Shown in pieces: positions 1 through 7,928 of a DNA stretch of 64,000 bases (position 1 is its first letter; every line of letters begins with the position of its first letter). Source of the stretch: VRUE01 sp963699215 (lineage in GTDB: Bacteria; Actinomycetota; Thermoleophilia; Solirubrobacterales; 70-9); NCBI GenBank assembly GCA_963699215.1, contig OY969422.1:1860001-1924000 (forward strand), in the 5' to 3' direction. A program made the position numbers and the translations under genes. The notes below the pieces were generated by a model, which was not told where the DNA came from, made no database searches, and saw only the letters and a list, made by a program, of their open reading frames with translations.

Positions 1-582
1 CCCCTTCCAGCGCCGCAACTTCGCCCTCGCCTGCGCCGCGGCGCAGGCCTTCCTCGGCGAGCTGGACCGCGAGCGGATGCGGGCGGTGGCCGTCGAGATC
101 GAGATCCCCGGCCGTCTGGAGCTGGTCGGCGAGGACCCCCCGACCTACCTCGACGCCGCCCACAACCCGGACGGGGCCGGGGCCCTCGCCGAGGCCCTGC
201 CCGGGGTCGTGGCTGGCCGCCCCGTCGTCGCCTGCCTGGCGATCCTGCCGAAAAGGACATCGCGGCGATGGCGCGTGCCCTCGCCCCAGCCCTGAATCGG
301 GCAGTTTGCACCGAGCTCCCTTCATCCGACCTGCATCGAGCCCCTATTGGGGGCTCGATGCATCGCTCGTCGCCGGCCGCGGGTCGTTCCAGCGCTGAGG
401 CTGCCGAGTTGGCTCGCGCCTGCGGCGAGGCCGGTTTACTGGCCGAGGCCGAGCCGGACTTCGCTGCGGCGGTGCTGCGGGCGCGGGAGCTCGCCCGCGA
501 GGCCGGCGGCGTCCTGCTCGTCACCGGGTCGCATTACGCGCTGGCACCCGCCCGCGCCGCCCTCGGCCTGTGCGAGGATTGA
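1..582 (+). CDS. folC: Folylpolyglutamate synthase / dihydrofolate synthase, C-terminal part (frameshifted)
   Basis: The gene enters from the left edge, so only the C-terminal region is visible, read from base 2. It adds glutamates to folates in the cytoplasm. The Mur-ligase-type C-terminal motif appears as LDAAHNPDGAGALAEAL, followed by a Rossmann-like strand (VVACLAIL). At about base 248 the frame shifts: CTG is followed by CC then GAAAAGGAC, where a GCC codon is expected, so one G seems missing. Reading then continues as EKDIAAMARALAPAL to the stop at 580-582. A 31-nt palindrome (332-362) lies in the reading frame just after TELP, a position where FolC proteins have a variable loop, and adds about 15 unusual residues. 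The single-base loss is probably a sequence error. Confidence 0.85.
   Translation, partial: PLPAPQLRPRLRRGAGLPRRAGPRADAGGGRRDRDPRPSGAGRRGPPDLPRRRPQPGRGRGPRRGPARGRGWPPRRRLPGDPAEKDIAAMARALAPALNRAVCTELPSSDLHRAPIGGSMHRSSPAAGRSSAEAAELARACGEAGLLAEAEPDFAAAVLRARELAREAGGVLLVTGSHYALAPARAALGLCED
332..362. repeat. Palindromic element, family B copy 1 (inside folC)
   Basis: A perfect 13-bp inverted repeat: TGCATCGAGCCCC at 332-344 and its complement at 350-362, with a 5-nt loop (TATTG). It is read through in folC as DLHRAPIGGSMHR. The same left arm recurs in aroA (61.9 kb) and beside tRNA-Ala (19.1 kb). Confidence 0.8.
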
Positions 583-591
583 GGCTGGAAA

Positions 592-714
592 ATGAGCTCG
601 AAAAGCGCTGGATCCGAACTGCTCTCGATGATGGCCCTGGTCGCCGCGGTCGTCGCCGCGGTGATCCTGGTTTTCTTCGGGCTCGGCTATCTGTTCGGCA
701 GCCTCTTTCTCTAG
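592..714 (+). CDS. Small single-pass membrane protein (40 aa)
   Basis: ATG at 592 is preceded by a GAGG sequence (581-584) at reasonable spacing and lies 10 bases after the folC stop. The 40-residue product has a short polar N-terminus (MSSKSAGSELLSMM), then one hydrophobic helix of about 20 residues rich in Val/Ala/Ile, and ends in FGLGYLFGSLFL. Codons end in G or C as in the neighbours. I do not recognise a family. It sits in the folC-ndk run and is probably co-transcribed. Function unknown; that it is a real gene is an inference from the RBS, codon use and clean helix. Confidence 0.55.
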   Translation: MSSKSAGSELLSMMALVAAVVAAVILVFFGLGYLFGSLFL

Positions 715-784
715 CGACCCGACGACAGGGTTCGCGAGGGGGACGGCGAAGTAGACTCACCGCGCTCCCGGCGGGCACCTAGCC

Positions 785-1459
785 ATGGCTATAGCGATCT
801 TCGGCATCAGCAACAACGGGCTCAACCTGGTCGTCAACCTGCTCATCCTGATGCTGGTTGTCGTCTGGCTGGCGCTGATCGTCTACACCTACTTCGACGC
901 CAAGCGGCGGATCTCCGATCCATTCCTGGTCGGCTGCGCGACGCTCGCCTCCTTCATCCCCTTCATCGGCACCGCCGTCTACGCGATCGTGCGCCCACCG
1001 GAGTTCCTCGAGGACGCGCACGAACGCGAGCTCGAGATCAAGGCGGCCGAGTTGCGCGTGCGCCAGCTCACCGAGCACTCCTGCCCCGACTGCGGCTTCC
1101 CGGTCGAGAAGAACTTCCTGCGCTGTCCGGAGTGCCAGCGCCGCCTCAAGCACCCCTGCTCGAGCTGCGGCAAGCCCGTCGACCCCGGCTGGGCGCTCTG
1201 CCCCTACTGCGAGGAGCCGCTGCGCCAGAGCGAGCGGCCGCGCCGCAAACGGGCCGAGGGGCGGAAAGCGCCTCGCGAGGAGCGCAAAGAGCCGCGGCCG
1301 AAAGCCGAGCGCGGCAAGCCGCCGGAGCCGGCGGCGAAGCGGGAGCAAGCTCCCGCCAGGAAAGAGCCGCGGCGCGAGGCGTCGAAAGAGCCGCCCCAGT
1401 CAAAACGACAGCAAAGGAGCCCCAGCCGTGAGCCGGACCCTGATCCTCGTCAAGCCTGA
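785..1459 (+). CDS. Membrane-anchored double zinc-ribbon protein
   Basis: A 224-residue protein. Two hydrophobic segments (about residues 13-37 and 50-68) are followed by a short helix and two zinc-ribbon motifs: CPDCGFPV...CPECQRR and CSSCGKPV...CPYCEEP (residues about 100-148), eight cysteines in CxxC pairs. The last ~75 residues are a Lys/Arg/Glu/Pro-rich disordered tail. This resembles the DZANK-type double zinc ribbon; a zinc-binding, possibly nucleic-acid or protein-binding role is likely but unproven. The stop lies 32 bases inside ndk, so the two genes overlap and are probably translationally coupled. Confidence 0.7.
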   Translation: MAIAIFGISNNGLNLVVNLLILMLVVVWLALIVYTYFDAKRRISDPFLVGCATLASFIPFIGTAVYAIVRPPEFLEDAHERELEIKAAELRVRQLTEHSCPDCGFPVEKNFLRCPECQRRLKHPCSSCGKPVDPGWALCPYCEEPLRQSERPRRKRAEGRKAPREERKEPRPKAERGKPPEPAAKREQAPARKEPRREASKEPPQSKRQQRSPSREPDPDPRQA

Positions 1460-1832
1460 CGCTTTCGAACGCGCCCTGAGCGGCGAGGTGATCGCCCGCT
1501 TCGAGCGCAAGGGCCTGCGGATCGCGGCGCTGAAGACGATGGCGGCAAGCGAGGCGATCGCCAACGAGCACTACGTCGAGCATGCCGAGAAGCCCTTCTT
1601 CGGCGAGCTGGTCGAGTTCATCACCGGCGGCACGCTGGTGGCGATGGTTCTCGAGGGGACCGAAGCGGTGGCGGCCGCCCGCCAGACGATCGGCGCGACC
1701 AACCCGGTCGAGGCGGCGCCCGGCTCGATCCGCGGCGACTACGCGCTCGAGGTCACCTACAACATGGTCCACGGCTCCGACTCCGACGAGTCCGCCGAGC
1801 GCGAGATCGGCATCTGGTTCCCAGAGCTCTGA
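1428..1832 (+). CDS. ndk: Nucleoside diphosphate kinase
   Basis: Balances nucleoside triphosphate pools by moving the gamma-phosphate of ATP to other NDPs through a phospho-histidine. The GTG start gives MSRTLILVKPDAFERAL, the standard N-terminus (ILVKPD). The active-site histidine is in NMVHGSDS near residue 113, after the conserved RGDYALEVTYN. At 134 residues it has the usual bacterial length. It overlaps the upstream zinc-ribbon gene by 32 bases, and its stop TGA overlaps the likely CTG start of maf. Confidence 0.96.
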   Translation: MSRTLILVKPDAFERALSGEVIARFERKGLRIAALKTMAASEAIANEHYVEHAEKPFFGELVEFITGGTLVAMVLEGTEAVAAARQTIGATNPVEAAPGSIRGDYALEVTYNMVHGSDSDESAEREIGIWFPEL

Positions 1833-2386
1833 GAGTCACCCTCGCATCCGGATCTCCTCAGCGGAGGGAGATCCTGCAGAAGCTGGGCGTGGAGTTCGAG
1901 GTCGTCGTTCCCGGCGTCGAGGAGCTGAGCGGGGGGGACCCCGATGTCGAGGTGGTCGAGAACGCGCGGATGAAGGCACGGGCTATCGGGCGTGACGGTG
2001 TGGTGATCGCCTGCGACACCGATGTGGTCCTCGACGGCAAGGCGCTCGGCAAGCCGGCGGACGAAGTCGAGGCACGCGAGTATCTGGAGCGGATGTCGGG
2101 CCGTGCGCACGTGGTGATGAGCGGGCTGGTCGTGCTCGGCGATGGCGAAGAGCGCAGCGGGCTGGAGCGCACGACTGTCGTCTTCAGGAGCCTGAGCGAG
2201 GAGGAGAAGGAGCGTTATGTGCGCTTCGGCGAGTGGCGGGGCCGGTCCGGCGGCTACGCGATCCAGACGCTCGGCTCGACCCTGGTCGAGCGGGTGGAGG
2301 GCAGCATCTCCAACGTCGTCGGCCTGCCGGTCGGCCTGCTCGCCGAGCTGGCCCCGCAGCTGCTCGAGCGGGGCTCAGCCGCGTAG
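1829..2386 (+). CDS. maf: Maf family nucleotide pyrophosphatase, probable CTG start
   Basis: Maf proteins hydrolyse non-canonical or modified nucleoside triphosphates. The family N-terminal motif LASGSPQRREIL is encoded from base 1841, but no ATG, GTG or TTG lies in frame upstream of it. The first plausible start is CTG at 1829, which shares bases with the ndk stop (CTGA). The first in-frame GTG (1889) would remove the substrate-loop motif. Other family motifs seen: ACDTDVVLDG, GRSGGYAIQ and the final SNVVGLP. The length (~185 aa) fits. The 3' end overlaps the convergent HD-GYP gene by 12 bases. Confidence 0.88.
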   Translation: MRVTLASGSPQRREILQKLGVEFEVVVPGVEELSGGDPDVEVVENARMKARAIGRDGVVIACDTDVVLDGKALGKPADEVEAREYLERMSGRAHVVMSGLVVLGDGEERSGLERTTVVFRSLSEEEKERYVRFGEWRGRSGGYAIQTLGSTLVERVEGSISNVVGLPVGLLAELAPQLLERGSAA

Positions 2387-3406
2387 GGCGAGCGCCTCGT
2401 CGAGGTTGTCCATCAGGACGTCGACCACCTCGGGGTCGAAGTGGGTGCCCCTCTCCGCGGCGATCAGCTTCTTCGCCCCCTTCACCGTGAACGCCGGCCG
2501 GTACGGACGGTCGCTGAGCAGCGCGTCGAGCACGTCGGCGACGGCGACGATCCGACCCTCGATCGGGATCTCCTCGCCCCTCAGCCCCTGCGGGTAGCCG
2601 CTGCCGTCGAACCACTCGTGGTGGGTGTGGGCGATCGTCGCGGCCATCGTCAGCAGGTCGCTTTCGGAGTTGGCGAGGATCTGGTTCCCGACCACCGTGT
2701 GGGACTCCATCCGCTCGCGCTCGCTGGGCGTGAGCCCCTCCGGCTTGCGCAGGACGCCGTCCGGGGTGGCGATCTTGCCGAGGTCGTGCATCGGCGCTGC
2801 CGCCCGCAGCACCCGCACCCGCTTGACGTCGAGGCCGAGCTTGGTGCCGAGCAGGGCTGCTACCGAGGCCATCCGGTTGACGTGACGCCTGCTCTCCGGG
2901 TCGTACATCTCGATTGCGCCGGCGAGCCTCTCGGCCATCTCCTGGTGTGAGGCCTGCAGATCCCTAAGCGCGTTTCGCTGCTCCCTCTCGCGCTGGCTTT
3001 CCCTTTGCTTGCTGACGTCCCGAACCGCCGCGGTGGCGATCGTCTGACCATTCCACTCGATGCTGGAGAGGCTGATTTCGGCGGGGAACTCGCTGCCGTC
3101 CTTGCGCACCGCGAACAGGCTCAGGTCGGCGCCCATCGAGCGAGGGTAGGGCGCTTTGAAGTAGTGAGCCCTCTGCTTGGGGTGAATCTTGCGAAAACGC
3201 TGGGGAACGAGGAGGTCGAGCTCGTGGTCCTCCAGCTCTTCCCGCCCGTAACCGAACAGCTCCTCGGCGTGCTGGTTGACGAGGACGATCCGGCCAGCCT
3301 CGCCGACGCCGACGATCGCGTCGGGCACGAACTCGAGGAATTGCTCGAAAGTCGAGCCTCCTCCCATCGATCTGGCTGCATCTGGTCTTTCTTGCACCGG
3401 CGGCAT
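2375..3406 (-). CDS. PAS domain plus HD-GYP domain protein
   Basis: A 343-residue putative cyclic-di-GMP phosphodiesterase. Residues about 20-135 form a PAS sensor domain (FLEFVPDAIVGV, LFGYGREEL, the RKDGSEFPAEI core). A short coiled-coil linker follows, then an HD-GYP phosphohydrolase domain (about 165-335) with HDLGKIATPD, the HTVVGNQIL histidine, HHEWFDGSGYPQGL (the GYP motif) and the DVLDAL metal site. No membrane segment, so probably a cytoplasmic sensor. Transcribed convergently to maf and divergently from mreB; a good promoter lies upstream on this strand. Confidence 0.9.
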   Translation of the reverse strand: MPPVQERPDAARSMGGGSTFEQFLEFVPDAIVGVGEAGRIVLVNQHAEELFGYGREELEDHELDLLVPQRFRKIHPKQRAHYFKAPYPRSMGADLSLFAVRKDGSEFPAEISLSSIEWNGQTIATAAVRDVSKQRESQREREQRNALRDLQASHQEMAERLAGAIEMYDPESRRHVNRMASVAALLGTKLGLDVKRVRVLRAAAPMHDLGKIATPDGVLRKPEGLTPSERERMESHTVVGNQILANSESDLLTMAATIAHTHHEWFDGSGYPQGLRGEEIPIEGRIVAVADVLDALLSDRPYRPAFTVKGAKKLIAAERGTHFDPEVVDVLMDNLDEALALRG

Positions 3407-3468
3407 CCTGGTCTAGTCGTACGGCGACCTCCGTCGGTCGGGCTGGACCATTTGCTCCAGCGCTGCTG

Positions 3469-3498
3469 ATTATAAGTTTCAGCATGTTGGCCCGTCAA
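3469..3498 (-). promoter_or_regulatory. Sigma-70-type promoter for the PAS/HD-GYP gene
   Basis: On the minus strand, TTGACG (3498-3493) and TATAAT (3474-3469) are 18 bases apart, close to the vegetative consensus. The predicted transcription start is near 3461, about 55 bases upstream of the start codon at 3406. Confidence 0.75.
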
Positions 3499-3515
3499 TT
3501 AGAAACTCGTTAAGT
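3487..3515 (+). promoter_or_regulatory. Weak candidate promoter for the mre operon
   Basis: TTGGCC (3487-3492), a 17-base gap and TTAAGT (3510-3515) lie upstream of mreB and overlap the divergent promoter. The -10 match is poor. The leader that would follow contains an 8-bp inverted repeat (3524-3531 with 3558-3565) just before the mreB start. Confidence 0.3.
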
Positions 3516-3572
3516 CTCGGCCCGTTTTGGGCATCTGGGATGATTGCGCGGGCAGTTCCCAAAACCGCACGT

Positions 3573-4622
3573 ATGGGCGTACTCAGCTACCTGACCGGAT
3601 TAGGCGGCCGCGATATGGCGGTCGACCTCGGCACTGCGAACACGCTGGTCTACGTGCGCGGTCGCGGCATCGTGCTCTCCGAGCCGTCGGTGGTGGCGAT
3701 CGACTCGCGCAACGGCCAGGTCCACGCGGTCGGCGTCGAGGCCAAGCGGATGCTGGGGCGCACCCCCGGGACGATCACCGCGATCCGGCCGCTCAAGGAC
3801 GGGGTCATCGCCGACTTCGACGTGACCGAACAGATGCTTCGTCACTTCATCAAAGAAGTGCACTCCAACCGCTTCGCCCACCCGCGCGTCGTCGTTTGCG
3901 TCCCCTCGGGCGTCACCGGGGTCGAGAAGCGGGCGGTCGAGGAGGCCTGTCTCTCCGCCGGCGCCCGCAAGGCCTACCTGATCGAGGAGCCGATGGCGGC
4001 GGCGATCGGCGCCGGCCTGCCGGTCGCCGAGCCGACCGGGTCGCTGATCGTCGACGTCGGCGGGGGCACCACCGAGGTGGCCGTGATCTCACTCGGCGGC
4101 ATCGTCGTCTCACAGTCGATTCGAGTGGGTGGCGACGAGCTCGACGAGGCGATAGTCCACCACTGCAAACACCACTACAAACTGGCGATCGGCACCCAGA
4201 CCGCCGAGGAGGTCAAGCTCGAGGCGGGCTCGGCCTCGCAGCTGCCGGAAGAGGTCGAGGTCGAGATTCGCGGCCGCGACCTGGTCTCCGGCCTGCCGAA
4301 GACGATCACGCTCGGATCGGCCGAGGTGCGCGAGGCGCTCGACGAAACGATCACCCACATCGTCGACGCGGTCAAGGACACGCTCGACCGCACCCCGCCG
4401 GAGCTGGCGGGGGACATCATGGATCGAGGCATTACCCTTGCCGGTGGGGGCGCGCTCCTGCAAGGACTCGAACAGCGCCTTCGCGACGAGTGCCAGATGC
4501 CGTGTCAGCTGGCAGAGTCGCCTTTGACGTGTGTGGCCGTCGGCTCCGGCATCTCGCTGGAGGAGTTCGAGACGATCCACCGCGCAAGCAAGATGAACTC
4601 GGGAGCGGCGCGCGTTGCTTAG
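3573..4622 (+). CDS. mreB: Rod-shape-determining actin homologue MreB
   Basis: An actin-like ATPase that forms membrane-associated filaments guiding lateral-wall synthesis. Phosphate-1 motif DLGTANTLVYV, phosphate-2 motif DVGGGTTEVAV and adenosine motif LAGGGALLQGLEQRL are present. I prefer the ATG at 3573 (MGVLSYLTGLGG) because MreB normally begins a few residues before the first strand; this gives 349 aa, near the usual 335-345. An in-frame ATG at 3540 would add 11 residues. First gene of mreB-mreC-mreD-mrdA-rodA. Confidence 0.96.
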   Translation: MGVLSYLTGLGGRDMAVDLGTANTLVYVRGRGIVLSEPSVVAIDSRNGQVHAVGVEAKRMLGRTPGTITAIRPLKDGVIADFDVTEQMLRHFIKEVHSNRFAHPRVVVCVPSGVTGVEKRAVEEACLSAGARKAYLIEEPMAAAIGAGLPVAEPTGSLIVDVGGGTTEVAVISLGGIVVSQSIRVGGDELDEAIVHHCKHHYKLAIGTQTAEEVKLEAGSASQLPEEVEVEIRGRDLVSGLPKTITLGSAEVREALDETITHIVDAVKDTLDRTPPELAGDIMDRGITLAGGGALLQGLEQRLRDECQMPCQLAESPLTCVAVGSGISLEEFETIHRASKMNSGAARVA

Positions 4623-4660
4623 CGGCCGCTCAGTCAAAGCGCCAAACTTAGGTCTCCGCC

Positions 4661-5512
4661 GTGTACCGCAAGCAAGTACGCCGCCGTAGAGCGGTACTCA
4701 CCCTCCTCATCATCGGCTCCTTTCTGTTGCTGACGATCACCTACGGGCAGGGCTCGGGTGGTCTGCAGCGGAGCGTCAGCACGATCTTCAGCCCGCTTCA
4801 GACCGTCGCCGACCGGGCCTTGAAGCCGGCCCGCGACGCGATCTCCTGGTTCGACGAGACCTTCGAAGCGCGGGGCGAAAACAGCCGCCTGAAGACCGAG
4901 CTGGCGACGGCGCGGCGCCAGGCGGTCGCCGGCCAGGAGGCGTTGCAGGAGAACGCGCAGCTGCGCAAGCTGGTCGCGCTCGATCGCGGTCCGGTGCTCG
5001 CCGAATCGGCCTACCAGCCGGTCACCGGCCGGGTGATCGCCCGCTCGCCCACCGTCTGGCACTCGGCGGTGACGATCGACGTCGGCTCCGGCGACGGCGT
5101 GCGCGTCGACGATCCGGTGATCGGCGGCGACGGCCTGGTGGGCCTCGTCGCGTCGACTCAGGGGGGCTCGGCCCAGGTGTCGCTGATCACCGATCACGCC
5201 AGCGCCGTCTCGGCGAAGGTGGTCCCGAGTGGCGTGCAGGGGGTGATCAGGCCCGACGTCGGCAACCCCGACGACCTGATCCTCGACTTCATCGACTCGA
5301 CCAAGGACGTCCACGGTGGGCAGGCGGTGGTCACTTCCGGCTGGCGGGCCCAGGGCCTCGCCTCGCTCTTCCCGCCCGGCCTGCCGGTCGGGGAGGTGAC
5401 GAGCGCCTCGATCGTCGAGCAGGAGGCGAGCCAGCAGGTCCACCTCCGTCCCTATGCCGACATCGTCAACCTCGACCTGGTGCAGGTGCTGACCGGAGGC
5501 TCGCGCGGATGA
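4661..5512 (+). CDS. mreC: Rod-shape-determining protein MreC
   Basis: A 283-residue GTG-start protein with a basic N-terminus, one membrane helix (LTLLIIGSFLLLTITY, about residues 14-30), a coiled coil (about 65-105) and the extracytoplasmic beta-barrel domain with the family motif SPTVWHSAVTIDVGS. It scaffolds MreB and the elongasome penicillin-binding protein at the membrane. The stop overlaps the mreD start as ATGA. Confidence 0.93.
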   Translation: MYRKQVRRRRAVLTLLIIGSFLLLTITYGQGSGGLQRSVSTIFSPLQTVADRALKPARDAISWFDETFEARGENSRLKTELATARRQAVAGQEALQENAQLRKLVALDRGPVLAESAYQPVTGRVIARSPTVWHSAVTIDVGSGDGVRVDDPVIGGDGLVGLVASTQGGSAQVSLITDHASAVSAKVVPSGVQGVIRPDVGNPDDLILDFIDSTKDVHGGQAVVTSGWRAQGLASLFPPGLPVGEVTSASIVEQEASQQVHLRPYADIVNLDLVQVLTGGSRG

Positions 5513-6060
5513 TCGTCACGCCGAGGATCTTCGCCCGCCTCGCCGCGATCGCGATCCTGGCGGTGCTCCTGCAGCTCTCCTTCTTCTCGCGGGTGGAGCT
5601 CTTCCACACCAGCGCCGACATCCTGCCGGCGGTGGTCGTCGCGCTCGGCCTGCTCGGCGGCAGCATGACCGGCGCCGTGGCCGGGTTCTCGATCGGCTTC
5701 CTGGTCGACTGCCTGCTGGTCGCGCCCCTGGGCGGGTCCTCGCTGGTGTTGCTCGGCGCCGGTTACATGGCGGGACTCTTCCGCGAGCGGTTCGACATCC
5801 ACAGCTCGTTGGTGCCGCCGCTGATCTGCATGGGGCTGACCTTCTTCGCCGAGCTGGGCTTCGGCGCCATCCAGCTGATGCTCGGCGTGGACGCCCCGGT
5901 GAGCATCCTGGTCGTCCGCGACATGCTGTTGAAGAGCGTCTTCGCCTTTTTCCTCGCCTGGCCGATCTACTTCGGCCTGCGCTGGGCGCTGCGCCCAGCG
6001 CTGGTCGAGGAGCCGAGGGTGACCCGCCGCCGCCAGCCGACCGTGCTGGGGAGGACCTGA
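5509..6060 (+). CDS. mreD: Rod-shape-determining protein MreD
   Basis: A 183-residue integral membrane protein with about five or six hydrophobic segments (for example AAIAILAVLLQLSFF and ILPAVVVALGLLGGSMTGAVA). Little is conserved in this family beyond topology, so the call rests mainly on position between mreC and mrdA and on size. A short basic C-terminal tail follows. The stop overlaps the next start as TGATG. Confidence 0.88.
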   Translation: MIVTPRIFARLAAIAILAVLLQLSFFSRVELFHTSADILPAVVVALGLLGGSMTGAVAGFSIGFLVDCLLVAPLGGSSLVLLGAGYMAGLFRERFDIHSSLVPPLICMGLTFFAELGFGAIQLMLGVDAPVSILVVRDMLLKSVFAFFLAWPIYFGLRWALRPALVEEPRVTRRRQPTVLGRT

Positions 6061-7925
6061 TGTACAGGCGGTCGGACGAGCTGGGCCCCGAGATGAGCAA
6101 CCGGCTGGCCCTGCGGATCGCCATCTTCGGCGGGGTGGCGCTGGTGCTATTTGCCGTGCTCTTCTTCCGCCTCTGGTTCCTGCAGCTGCTCAACGGCGAC
6201 GAGTATCTGGCCGAGGCGAACAACAACCGCACTCGCGAGTACCGGGTGATCGCGCCGCGTGGCGAGATCCTCGACCGCGACGGCGAGGTGCTGGTCGCCA
6301 ATCGCACCAGCCTCGCCCTCCAGGTCAACCAGCGGAAACTGCCGGCCGATCCGCGCGAGCGACGGGCGGAGCTGGCGCAGCTGGCGGACCTGACTCACAG
6401 CTCGCTGCGGCAGGTGCGCAAAACGATCCACGAAGGGGTCGAGCTGGCGCCGGGGGCGCCCGTCACCCTGCGCCGCGACGTCGGCAACTACCTCATCTAC
6501 TACCTCGAAGAGAACCAGGCCCGCTTTCCAGGGGTAACGGTGCAGCGGGTCTTCGTCCGCCGCTATCCGCACGGGACGCTGGCCGCCCATCTCTTCGGCA
6601 ACGTCGGCGAGGTCAACGAAGAACAACTGAAGGAAAAGCGCTATCGCGGCTTGGAGCCGGGTGACAACGTCGGCCAGGACGGGGTCGAGTACCAGTACGA
6701 CAGGGTGCTTCGCGGCCGCGACGGGGCCACCCGGATCCAGGTCGACGCGATGGGGCGGCCGACCCCGGGTGGCCAGCTCGACGTGGTCGAACCAGCCCCC
6801 GGAGACAACCTGCGCTTGACGATCGACTCGGGCCTGCAGGGAGCGGGCGACGCCGCTCTGTCCGAACAGGGCCTTGCCGGCGCCTATGTGGCGATGGACG
6901 TGCGCAGTGGCGCGATCTTCGCGATGGGCTCCAACCCGACCTTCGACCCCGATGTCCTCACCCCGCCGATCAGCCAGAGTCAGGTCGACCAACTTTACCG
7001 CGACCCCGTCCTCTCGCCGCTGACCAACCGCGCGATCGCCGGCGCCTACCCGACCGGGTCGACCTTCAAGCCGATCACCTCGATCGCCGCCCTTGCAAGC
7101 GGCAACGTGACCACGACCGAACCGATCTACGACGACGGCGTCTTCACCCTCGGCGGCATCGACTTCCAGAACGCCGGCGGCGCCGCCTACGGCTCGCTCT
7201 CGATGCAGAAGGCGCTCGAAGTCTCCTCGGACGTCTTCTACTACACGCTCGGCGATCGCATGAACGGCAGCCCTGCCCTGCAGGACTGGGCGCACAAGCT
7301 CGGCATCGGACGTGAAAGCGGCATCGACCTACCGGGCGAGCAGCCGGGTTTGCTGCCGACGCCGGCCTGGCGCAACCAGCTCTACCGCGAAGAGCTGACC
7401 GAACGGCCCTGGTCGGCCGGCGACAACGTCAACCTGGCCGTCGGGCAGGGCGACCTGCAGGCCGACCCGCTGCAGATGGCGGTCGCCTACGCGACGATCG
7501 CGAACGGCGGCACGGTTCCCCGTCCGCACGTTGCGATGCAGGTCGAAGATCCCGCCGGCAGGGTGCTGCGCGAATTCGAGCCCAGTCCTGCCCGCTCGAT
7601 CGAGATCGACCCCGAGTGGCGGGAAACGATCCTCGCCGGCCTGCATGACGCCGCCCAGTCGCCAAGCGGCACCTCCTACGGCATCTTCGGCGGTTTTCCG
7701 GTGCCGGTCGCAGGCAAGACCGGCACCGCGGAGCGCCCTCCGTACGCCGATCAGTCATGGTATGTGGTGCTTGCCCCCTACCCAGACCCAGAGATCGTCG
7801 TCGCCGTGACCTTCGAGCAGGGCGGCTTCGGTGCCGACACGGCAGCCCCAGCCGCCCTGAAGATCCTCTCCGAGCACTTCGGCAAGAACGCCGAGCCGGT
7901 GGAAGCCGCGGGGGCGGTGGAGTAA
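6060..7925 (+). CDS. mrdA: Penicillin-binding protein 2 (elongation transpeptidase)
   Basis: A class B PBP of 621 residues. An N-terminal membrane helix (about 22-42) is followed by the dimerisation domain (YRVIAPRGEILDRDGEVL) and the transpeptidase domain. Active-site motifs: STFK (in YPTGSTFKPIT), SSD (EVSSDVFYYT, in the SxN position) and KTGTAE. It cross-links peptidoglycan with RodA during side-wall growth and lies directly upstream of rodA. Cut short of the usual C-terminal extensions but of normal length for PBP2. Confidence 0.95.
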   Translation: MYRRSDELGPEMSNRLALRIAIFGGVALVLFAVLFFRLWFLQLLNGDEYLAEANNNRTREYRVIAPRGEILDRDGEVLVANRTSLALQVNQRKLPADPRERRAELAQLADLTHSSLRQVRKTIHEGVELAPGAPVTLRRDVGNYLIYYLEENQARFPGVTVQRVFVRRYPHGTLAAHLFGNVGEVNEEQLKEKRYRGLEPGDNVGQDGVEYQYDRVLRGRDGATRIQVDAMGRPTPGGQLDVVEPAPGDNLRLTIDSGLQGAGDAALSEQGLAGAYVAMDVRSGAIFAMGSNPTFDPDVLTPPISQSQVDQLYRDPVLSPLTNRAIAGAYPTGSTFKPITSIAALASGNVTTTEPIYDDGVFTLGGIDFQNAGGAAYGSLSMQKALEVSSDVFYYTLGDRMNGSPALQDWAHKLGIGRESGIDLPGEQPGLLPTPAWRNQLYREELTERPWSAGDNVNLAVGQGDLQADPLQMAVAYATIANGGTVPRPHVAMQVEDPAGRVLREFEPSPARSIEIDPEWRETILAGLHDAAQSPSGTSYGIFGGFPVPVAGKTGTAERPPYADQSWYVVLAPYPDPEIVVAVTFEQGGFGADTAAPAALKILSEHFGKNAEPVEAAGAVE

Positions 7926-7928
7926 CCG

